Origin: Deltaproteobacteria bacterium
Lineage (GTDB): Bacteria > Bdellovibrionota > UBA1018 > UBA923
Length of the DNA: 5,897 nt
Assembly: GCA_016194725.1 (NCBI GenBank)
Contig: JACQAW010000264.1
Location: 1 to 5,897 of the forward strand
Direction of reading: 5' to 3'
Under the pieces are notes generated by a model. It saw only the letters and a list, made by a program, of their open reading frames with translations, ran no database searches and had not been told where the DNA came from. The translations under genes and the position numbers were made by a program. Numbering within the stretch: position 1 is the first letter of the stretch; each line of letters opens with the position of its first letter. Shown here in pieces: positions 1 through 4,684 of this stretch.

Positions 1-1073
1 TCGTTGTCCAGTAGCCGTTCAAGTTTTTTCGCGATTTCCGCGGCGCTGCCAGGGTCTTTGATCAGCATGCCGCTCTTGCCCTCGGTCATCAGCTCCGAAG
101 CGCCCGCGCAGGCTGAAACCAGGCAGGGCAGCCCGCACGCCATGGCTTCGAGAATCACCAGGCCGAAAGGTTCGTAAAATGTGGGCAGCACGAAAATATC
201 GGCAGCCTGGTAGTAAGGTATAATCTCTTTGGTATGTGGGGCGAAAACCAGGTTCGCGCTCACGCCCAGACGGGCCGCGAGCGCCGAGAAAAGTTTGGTG
301 TTGCCACTACCCACGGCCACCAGCTTGACGCGCGACCTATGCGCGGGCGAGAACCGCGACACGGTCTCGATTGCCGGGCCCAGCCCCTTGCGCTCATAAG
401 AGCCTACGAACAGCAGCATTTGATCGCGGTCGCCAACGCCACACTGGCGGCGCACCGCTTTGCGGTTTTTGTGCGAGGGACGAAAACGCGTCGAATCGAC
501 GCCATGATAAATGACGGTGACGTTCGTTCGCAGGCCAAACAGTTTTCTCAAGTCGTTGGCCACTGATTTGGATATGGCGATATAGCGGCGCTTGTTCGTG
601 AAAAGCGTTTTCTCCATCGCGGAGTCGTAGAGGTAGAGCAGCTTTTGATACGCGTCTTTGGCCATTCCCTCGGTGACTCGATAATCGGGTGACATGGCTT
701 GAGCGGCTTTGTGCCAGGCCGCATGAATGAACTGCACGTGCACGACGTCGCTGATGAGCGAACAGGCGCCGGTGGCATGAACCAGGGGCGCGGAGCCGCC
801 CTTAAGTTTTGCCTGCAGCCAAAGGGGCACAAGCGTGGCCCCATGAAACAGCATGCTGCGCAGAAGCATGGGCCGTATGATGTTGGGATTTACCGCGTGA
901 AAGTCGAGCTTGCCGCGGTGCTTGCCCTCGAGCGAAAAGGCGTGCACCTCGACGGGCCAATGCTGACTTAGCCGCCGGGCAATCTCGAGAGTTGAACGAT
1001 CCTGGCCGCCCCAGCTGTTCATGTCATGAATGACGAACGCCAGGCCCCGCGGGCTTGTTGGTTTGCGCTGCAT
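1..1073 (-). CDS. GT4-family (GT-B fold) glycosyltransferase, 3' end cut by window edge
   Basis: A retaining glycosyltransferase of the GT4 (group 1) type, which moves a sugar from a nucleotide-sugar donor to a glycan or lipid acceptor on the cytoplasmic side of the inner membrane. 357 codons are visible; the C-terminus lies left of position 1. The N-terminus has a first Rossmann strand and a glycine loop (AFVIHDMNSWGGQDR, about residues 12-26), as in WaaG-like lipopolysaccharide enzymes. The second Rossmann half starts near YHGVD (189-193), followed by the donor-site strand FVGSYERKG (222-230) and the EX7E motif EPFGLVILE (E301, E309), then AMACGLPCLVS. The ATG at 1073 places the first strand correctly. 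The frame stays open further upstream, but that stretch is the divergent spacer. The ribosome site is weak (GGGA about 7 bases upstream). Acceptor and donor cannot be read from the sequence; lipopolysaccharide core, O-antigen or exopolysaccharide are all possible. Family call secure, substrate unknown. Confidence 0.93.
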   Translation of the reverse strand, partial: MQRKPTSPRGLAFVIHDMNSWGGQDRSTLEIARRLSQHWPVEVHAFSLEGKHRGKLDFHAVNPNIIRPMLLRSMLFHGATLVPLWLQAKLKGGSAPLVHATGACSLISDVVHVQFIHAAWHKAAQAMSPDYRVTEGMAKDAYQKLLYLYDSAMEKTLFTNKRRYIAISKSVANDLRKLFGLRTNVTVIYHGVDSTRFRPSHKNRKAVRRQCGVGDRDQMLLFVGSYERKGLGPAIETVSRFSPAHRSRVKLVAVGSGNTKLFSALAARLGVSANLVFAPHTKEIIPYYQAADIFVLPTFYEPFGLVILEAMACGLPCLVSACAGASELMTEGKSGMLIKDPGSAAEIAKKLERLLDN

Positions 1074-1094
1074 TTTTAATTCCCGATCTTTCAA

Positions 1095-1125
1095 GGATAC
1101 CGTACCGGCATTGGGTGCGGTATCC
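1095..1125. promoter_or_regulatory. 12-bp inverted repeat / hairpin in divergent spacer
   Basis: ggataccgtacc (1095-1106) pairs with ggtgcggtatcc (1114-1125) across a 7-base loop. All 12 positions pair, with one G-T wobble (1103/1117). It lies in the 131-base spacer between the divergent glycosyltransferase and receiver-like genes, ending 22 bases before the glycosyltransferase start codon. Neither strand has a T-run after it, so it is not an intrinsic terminator. It could be a dimeric-regulator operator or an mRNA leader hairpin for the glycosyltransferase. A smaller 5-bp hairpin (cggca/tgccg, 1136-1150) sits beside it. The structure is seen directly; its role is inference. Confidence 0.55.
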
Positions 1126-1204
1126 CGGACACGGGCGGCAGAAGTTGCCGGGGCACGAGTCAAGAAAACGGGCCGAATTCGCGAAGAGTATTATTGAGAA
1201 GATT

Positions 1205-2140
1205 ATGAAAATCCTTGTCTTGAATCCGCAATGGCACGCAGAACATCCCCTGGTAAAGGCACTCAGTGCGCGCCAGTTCACGGTGTTGCTCGCGCCCACG
1301 ACCGAAGAGGCGTGGCTGCTTCTGCAAATGCAGGGTTCCAGCATCGATGTTTGCCTGATCAACCGCGAGTTGATGAAGACGCGCGCGGCCCCGATGTCGC
1401 CGCCGGTGGGTGTAAACGACGGTGGGCTCGCCTTTGTGCAGCAGATTCGGCGCTTTCAAAGCGGGCGGCAGCTGCCGGTGGTTATTACGTCAGAATATTG
1501 GCGCAGTCCTGATTTTCAAGGTCATGCCAAAACAGAGCTCGCGGCCGAAGCTTATCTGGCGCTGCCCTGCTCGCCCGAGCAGCTGCTGAACGCGATTCGC
1601 CCCTTTGGCCAGCTCGAAACCCTGGAGCCCGCGCCGGTTGCCGAGGCGCCACAAAAGCAAATGGCCCCCGTGGTCCGCACCGAAAACGATTTTGAGGTCG
1701 CCGACTACGAAGTCATGAAAATGTATCTCATGCTTCGCGAGAAAGATGTTCTGGCGCTTTCGGGACAGGTCAAAGAGCTGAGTCGCGACCTGTTCGAAGC
1801 AAAGCAGGCCTTGCGCCACGAACGCATGAAGAGCGTGGAGTTTCAATATCGTCTCGAGCAGGAGCAGCGCCGCAATCTGGACCTGGCCAAAGACAACCAA
1901 CGTATGTCAGAGAGTCTGCAGACAGAGCAGGATTTGCAGATGTATCGCCGCGCACTCGAAGAAAGCCGTATTCCAGTGGCTGGCGCCGAGCCTGCGCCCG
2001 TTGCCGCGGCAATGCCTATTCCTGGAGCCAAACCGGCAGCCAAGCCGACTGCCGAGCCACTGCCCGAAAATTTTTCGCAGGATTTCGATGAAAAGAGTGT
2101 TTTCATCCTCAAGGGCAAAACCAGCGCCGCTTCCAACTGA
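1205..2140 (+). CDS. Degenerate receiver-domain protein with coiled coil and Ala/Pro-rich tail
   Basis: A 311-residue protein. Residues 1-135 follow the response-regulator receiver fold but lack its chemistry: the acidic pair after strand 1 is replaced (KILVLNPQ), the phospho-acceptor Asp is Asn53 (DVCLIN), and the conserved Lys before Pro121 is Leu120 (YLALP). The threonine (T95 in PVVITS) and the SPEQLL helix start are kept. A roughly 14-residue loop rich in Pro and Met (about 57-71) is inserted before DGGLAFVQQIR. Residues about 165-255 are charged and heptad-like (LREKDVLALSGQVKELSRDL), predicting a coiled coil. An Ala/Pro-rich linker (256-288) leads to a short acidic/hydrophobic tail (DFDEKSVFILKGK). 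This order recalls FrzS/AglZ-type scaffold proteins; orthology is not claimed. ATG 1205 is chosen because it begins strand 1 and has GAGAAG just upstream; the open frame from 1055 would run into the divergent gene. Probably cytoplasmic; partner unknown. Confidence 0.85.
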   Translation: MKILVLNPQWHAEHPLVKALSARQFTVLLAPTTEEAWLLLQMQGSSIDVCLINRELMKTRAAPMSPPVGVNDGGLAFVQQIRRFQSGRQLPVVITSEYWRSPDFQGHAKTELAAEAYLALPCSPEQLLNAIRPFGQLETLEPAPVAEAPQKQMAPVVRTENDFEVADYEVMKMYLMLREKDVLALSGQVKELSRDLFEAKQALRHERMKSVEFQYRLEQEQRRNLDLAKDNQRMSESLQTEQDLQMYRRALEESRIPVAGAEPAPVAAAMPIPGAKPAAKPTAEPLPENFSQDFDEKSVFILKGKTSAASN

Positions 2141-2155
2141 GCTGCAGCCAACGTT

Positions 2156-2671
2156 TTACTTGCCTTGCTGGATATTGTGAATCGTAACGTACGCCAGCAG
2201 ACCCGAGCTGATGATGCCCACGATGGTCGCGATCAGTGCCAGATTATTGCTCACTGCCTGCGACTGCGGCTCGATCATGATGATGTCGTGATTTGCAAGA
2301 GCCGGCAGTGGCTTGGAAGTGTCGTGCAGCACCTGGGCCAGGTCATAGACCACGGTCTTGTACTGTCCACCCTCGTTTCGGCGCAGATGAACTTTGGCAA
2401 GGTCGGAATTCGGGTTCGTACCTCCGGCCAGCGAAAGTGCGTCGAGCAGATTCGCGGTATCCGGAATATGGTAAATACCAGGTGCCGATACGCCGCCCAC
2501 CACTTGAACTTGAATGGTCAGACGCTGGTCAAGGTTGGTGTTGAAGTATTCGCTTTGGCCGCGCTTCAGGCCGGTAAGGCTTTCAAGACCCAGCGAAGTC
2601 GCATAGCACTGTGACGTGAATGTGAGTAGAAGCAGGTAGCTCGAAAGAACGGTAAAGGTGGTGCGCCGCAT
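2156..2671 (-). CDS. Exported SLBB-domain protein with C-terminal membrane helix
   Basis: A 171-residue protein. Residues 1-24 are a signal sequence (basic MRR, then a Leu-rich core, possible cleavage after CYA). Residues about 52-135 form an SLBB domain: VQVVGGVSAPGIYHIP, then LLDALSLAGGTNPNSDLAKVHLRR, ending HDIIMIEP. This beta-grasp fold is used in polysaccharide-export outer-membrane proteins (Wza family) and in ComEA/Nqo1 relatives to bind glycan or protein. Residues about 143-163 (LALIATIVGIISSGLLAYVTI) are one membrane helix followed by a short polar end. The N-terminal Poly_export domain found in Wza homologues is absent, so this is not a channel-forming export protein but a small anchored periplasmic accessory. 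A TGA stop lies seven codons upstream in frame, so ATG 2671 is the first ATG; no Shine-Dalgarno motif is visible. It converges with the receiver-like gene (15 bases between). A role in capsule or exopolysaccharide export is inferred from the domain and the nearby glycosyltransferase. Confidence 0.88.
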   Translation of the reverse strand: MRRTTFTVLSSYLLLLTFTSQCYATSLGLESLTGLKRGQSEYFNTNLDQRLTIQVQVVGGVSAPGIYHIPDTANLLDALSLAGGTNPNSDLAKVHLRRNEGGQYKTVVYDLAQVLHDTSKPLPALANHDIIMIEPQSQAVSNNLALIATIVGIISSGLLAYVTIHNIQQGK

Positions 2672-2794
2672 AGTTTGTAATTTTCTAAGTCACTACGGCG
2701 ACCAGAGCAAGAGGAAACATTCCCGGCGCAGGCATCACCGCGCATGTCGTCATTAATACATGAGCGATGTTAGAGACCGGTGTATGATGATTTG
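2672..2794. promoter_or_regulatory. Divergent spacer with candidate promoters for the SLBB and metalloprotease genes
   Basis: This spacer must hold the 5' signals of two divergent genes. Rightward, TATGAT at 2783-2788 is a 5/6 match to a -10 box and would start transcription about at the ATG at 2795; the -35 region (2760-2765, ATGAGC) is poor. Leftward, on the minus strand, TTGCTC and TAGAAA are 17 bases apart and lie just before the SLBB ATG, both weak matches. Neither gene has a clear Shine-Dalgarno motif, which would fit very short or absent leaders. These assignments are by eye only. Confidence 0.3.
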
Positions 2795-3484
2795 ATGCGG
2801 TTACGAGTGTGCTGGATCGGATTTTTGCTCCTGATTTCGGGCCTGGCGTTTGGCCTGGTCCAAATTGATCGGCAAGCCCGGGCTACCCTGGTTGGAGTGA
2901 ATGCCTCCTTTTCCAATGTGGACCAGGCCTATCGCCGCCTGCTGTGGGACGTGCGCTATATCGCCTCGACACGAACTGAGGACGATCTTCATAAGTTCAG
3001 CACCACCGGGATCGCAGAAATTTTGAACCTCGCGGACATCAATCGCCTGCATCGACTTCAGCCATGGCTGGTCAGCCCGGCGCTTCGGCATGAGGTCAAA
3101 ATTACGTTGGACGATTTGCAATACTATCTGGGACTGGCCGGCCTTAAAACAGCGAACTCCTGGTTCGAGCCACGCGAAGTCGAAAACGCGCATCAGGCCG
3201 AGCGTCTGGCCGCGCAGTTGGAAAGTGTCCTATCGGAACAGCTTCATCGTTTCCAGTACACGGGCGATGGCTGCCAGCTTGGTTATACCGACGTCAAAAA
3301 CGACATTGGAAAGATTGAAAATCACCAGAGCCCCAAAGCGTCGCTCAAATGCCTGGTGCAGGCTTCGAAGAGTTTGCTGGACCAGCTCAAGGAGCCCCTG
3401 TTTGAATATCGCAAGGTGACGAATCGAAAACATTCCGCCGATCTCTGGAGCCCCAAAAATCCGATTTCAAGAAGCACTATCTGA
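2780..3484 (+). CDS. N-terminal fragment of the split metalloprotease (signal anchor plus helical domain)
   Basis: As it stands this frame encodes up to 234 residues. Residues about 7-28 (RLRVCWIGFLLLISGLAFGL) are a basic-then-hydrophobic signal anchor, placing the rest in the periplasm. Residues about 40-220 look mainly helical and amphipathic (VDQAYRRLLWDVRYIAS; AERLAAQLESVLSEQL), with Cys165 and Cys191 that could pair in the periplasm. I do not recognise this region. The last nine residues (NPISRSTI and the stop) come from the wrong frame after the A5 run and are probably not native. The start is uncertain: GTG 2780 has AGAGA three bases upstream, whereas ATG 2795 sits directly at the signal-anchor start. 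The shorter form loses five residues only. Confidence 0.65.
   Translation: MYDDLMRLRVCWIGFLLLISGLAFGLVQIDRQARATLVGVNASFSNVDQAYRRLLWDVRYIASTRTEDDLHKFSTTGIAEILNLADINRLHRLQPWLVSPALRHEVKITLDDLQYYLGLAGLKTANSWFEPREVENAHQAERLAAQLESVLSEQLHRFQYTGDGCQLGYTDVKNDIGKIENHQSPKASLKCLVQASKSLLDQLKEPLFEYRKVTNRKHSADLWSPKNPISRSTI
3455..3459 (+). other. Probable frameshift site: A5 run
   Basis: The frames of the two metalloprotease fragments overlap between 3406 and 3484, so the break lies there. Within the overlap the sequence ccccaaaaatcc has the longest homopolymer. Reading with six A residues instead of five turns S-P-K-N-P into S-P-K-K-S-D-F-K-K and leads directly into the helix holding the HELGH zinc motif. 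The exact site within the overlap cannot be proved from the sequence alone. Confidence 0.6.
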
Positions 3485-3513
3485 AAGCCCTGGTTCACGA
3501 GCTGGGACACGCT

Positions 3514-4155
3514 GTGTATTACCCGGTCGTGAAGCAAAACCTCTGGGCCTTTCGCTTTCCGCCCGACCCATCCTGGTACTCCGAAGCCATGGCTGACCTG
3601 TTTGTACTCATGTTTCTGGAGCCGCAAACGCTAGCCCACTGCCCGAACAGCAGACTCAGCGGTTATGGCCAGGCTGACGTGCGGCAATTGCGCCTGGCCG
3701 GTCCGGCGGCCGGGGCCCTGAGTTCGGGGCTGGCCAACGCCCACTATCACATGCTGGTTTTTGGCGAACCCAATAAGGCTCTGCCGCAAGTTTCGGCCGA
3801 TTTTTTGGCACAGTGGCCAGACCACTTCTTCAATCGCCTCGGAGCCGCGGGGGCCGTGCCCGAAAACCTGAATTTGCTATATGCCGTTCGCGAGTTGGAC
3901 GGCCTGATCGCGTATCCCCTGTACAATACGGGTTACGTCAAAGGGCCGCTGATCATCGCAACCCTGGCCAGCCGCTATTTCAAAACGGGTGGTGCCAGCT
4001 GGCCCGAGCTGGTCGGCTTGAGCAATGATTTGAGAAAGATTTATGCGCAGGGAGCGAGCCGGCAGGCCGACGATCTCATGCTTCAGCTGGGGGTGGACGT
4101 GGGGGACGACGACCAGCTCATAACCGGCTTCGAGCGGTATTTTGGATTGAATTAG
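3514..4155 (+). CDS. C-terminal fragment of the split metalloprotease (rest of catalytic domain)
   Basis: From GTG 3514 this frame gives 213 residues, but the same frame is open upstream to 3406 and includes the zinc motif HELGH at 3496-3510, so 3514 is a nominal start in mid-helix and no ribosome site precedes it. The helix with the presumed third ligand follows (SEAMADLF; E codon 3583-3585, D codon 3595-3597). The rest contains GAL/GLANAHYHML, then YNTGYVKGPLIIATLASRYF and a C-terminal EF-like acidic stretch (VDVGDDDQLITGFERYFGLN) similar to the closing helices of M1/M4-like gluzincins where the substrate tunnel is formed, though I cannot name the family. It ends 88 bases before marR, with no terminator hairpin visible. 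Confidence 0.65.
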   Translation: MYYPVVKQNLWAFRFPPDPSWYSEAMADLFVLMFLEPQTLAHCPNSRLSGYGQADVRQLRLAGPAAGALSSGLANAHYHMLVFGEPNKALPQVSADFLAQWPDHFFNRLGAAGAVPENLNLLYAVRELDGLIAYPLYNTGYVKGPLIIATLASRYFKTGGASWPELVGLSNDLRKIYAQGASRQADDLMLQLGVDVGDDDQLITGFERYFGLN

Positions 4156-4182
4156 GGGGACTTCCAATTTTGCGCCGCATGA

Positions 4183-4220
4183 TATAGTTAGTATCACTAA
4201 TTGTTAGTGCTCCATACAAT
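4183..4220 (+). promoter_or_regulatory. Candidate promoter(s) of the marR-RND operon
   Basis: Two -10-like hexamers occur: TATAGT at 4183-4188 and TACAAT at 4215-4220, each a 5/6 match to TATAAT. Neither has a good -35 box at 16-18 bases (CTTCCA at 4161-4166 for the first; TATCAC at 4192-4197 for the second). With either, the half-site array would overlap the core promoter or the start of transcription, as expected for a repressor site. The choice between them is open. Confidence 0.3.
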
Positions 4221-4234
4221 AGGATGTGCACTAA
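4188..4234. promoter_or_regulatory. Operator array for the MarR regulator: four TTAGT/ACTAA half-sites
   Basis: TTAGT (4188-4192), ACTAA (4196-4200) and TTAGT (4204-4208) alternate with an exact 8-base step, giving two overlapping palindromes: ttagt-atc-actaa and cactaa-ttg-ttagtg, each with a 3-base centre. A fourth half-site, ACTAA (4230-4234), extends to GCACTAA and mirrors TTAGTGC at 4204-4210 across 17 bases. MarR/SlyA proteins bind dimeric AT-rich palindromes of this kind (SlyA consensus TTAGCAAGCTAA), and marR starts 10 bases after the array. Autorepression of the marR-RND operon is the natural inference. The repeats are seen directly; which protein binds is not. Confidence 0.65.
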
Positions 4235-4243
4235 AGAGGTGCC

Positions 4244-4684
4244 ATGAGCTCATCGGAAAAAACAAAAAATGAGGCACGTTCGGCCCTGCTGCTCGAGGTG
4301 ATTCCTCGCATGATGCGCATCATCCGCACTGAAATGCGGCAGCTGGGCAAGCAGAAGCTCACGGTGCCGCAGTTTCGCGTGCTGCTTCAGCTTTCGCAGC
4401 AGCCCATGTCCAATCAGGAGCTGGCCAGCTGGATGGGCGTAAGCGCTCCCACGATGTCGAAGATGATCGACAACATGGTCAAACGCAACCTCATTACCCG
4501 TAAAACCGAAGCCGCCGACCGTCGTCAGATTCTGGTGACCAACACCAAAAAAGGCAGGACGCTCGTGCAGGCGACCCGGGGCATCGTGCAGCAGCGGTTT
4601 ACCGAAAAAATTTCGCTTATTCCCGAAGATAAACTCAAGGCCATTGAAACGGGCCTTTCGATCATGAAGGAAACGTTCCTATGA
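4244..4684 (+). CDS. MarR-family transcriptional regulator
   Basis: A 146-residue winged-helix regulator of normal MarR length. Residues about 10-35 form the first dimerisation helix; LTVPQFRVLLQLSQQPMSNQ (39-58) starts the DNA-binding domain; the recognition helix is about residues 66-81 (VSAPTMSKMIDNMVKR); the wing carries the family signature D92-R93-R94 (AADRRQILVT); a long C-terminal helix (about 104-122) and a final helix complete the dimer interface. No cysteine is present, so it is not an OhrR-type thiol sensor; a small-molecule ligand is more likely. ATG 4244 has AAGAGG four bases upstream. Its stop overlaps the RND start by four bases (ATGA), so the two are co-transcribed and probably translationally coupled. 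It most likely represses its own operon through the half-sites at 4188-4234 and is relieved by a pump substrate; this is inference from context. Confidence 0.95.
   Translation: MSSSEKTKNEARSALLLEVIPRMMRIIRTEMRQLGKQKLTVPQFRVLLQLSQQPMSNQELASWMGVSAPTMSKMIDNMVKRNLITRKTEAADRRQILVTNTKKGRTLVQATRGIVQQRFTEKISLIPEDKLKAIETGLSIMKETFL
4667..4680 (+). promoter_or_regulatory. RND gene ribosome site inside a small inverted repeat
   Basis: AAGGA (4667-4671) is placed nine bases before the RND ATG and is a good Shine-Dalgarno match. AGGAA (4668-4672) is also mirrored by TTCCT (4676-4680) across three bases, so the ribosome site could fold into a 5-bp hairpin until ribosomes finishing marR open it. That would enforce coupling. 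The stem is short and the role is inference. Confidence 0.4.

Larger units (their letters stand above)
2780..4155 (+). pseudogene. Membrane-anchored gluzincin-like zinc metalloprotease, split by a one-base frameshift
   Basis: Two adjacent open frames together make one protein. The first frame (2780 to 3484) carries a signal anchor and a long helical region; the second, in the -1 frame, is open from 3406 to the stop at 4153-4155 and carries the catalytic site. Restoring one A to the A5 run at 3455-3459 gives continuous reading (SPKKSDFKKHYLKALVHELG) and a 458-residue product. In it H240-E241-L-G-H244 is the zinc motif, and 24 residues later comes E269-A-M-A-D273, the ExxxD third-ligand helix of gluzincins (compare NEAISD in thermolysin). 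The second frame's only standard start, GTG 3514, lies after the HELGH motif, so the second half alone would lack its zinc ligands. The cause could be a sequencing error in a homopolymer, a real inactivating deletion, or recoding. Specific protease family not recognised. Confidence 0.8.

Noticed and set aside
234..971. Short plus- and minus-strand open frames over the left end
   Set aside because: They overlap the continuous glycosyltransferase frame, which has all its family motifs, and they have Arg-rich compositions typical of shadow frames.
1055..1204. A 50-residue N-terminal extension of the receiver-like protein from ATG 1055
   Set aside because: It overlaps the start of the divergent glycosyltransferase, runs through the palindrome, and precedes the first receiver strand, which begins at ATG 1205 in the usual position.
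1490..1900. Minus-strand open frame of 136 residues
   Set aside because: It lies wholly inside the receiver-like/coiled-coil gene, and its sequence shows no domain; it is an antisense shadow.
2141..2155. A bidirectional terminator between the convergent genes
   Set aside because: The 15 bases contain only the 8-base palindrome gctgcagc without a loop or adequate T-runs; no convincing terminator stem was found.
3440..3490. Programmed -1 ribosomal frameshifting as the explanation for the split metalloprotease
   Set aside because: The frame there is CCC AAA AAT, preceded by C, so it lacks the X XXY YYZ slippery heptamer, and the A5 run is short for transcriptional slippage. A one-base deletion or read error is simpler, although recoding is not excluded.
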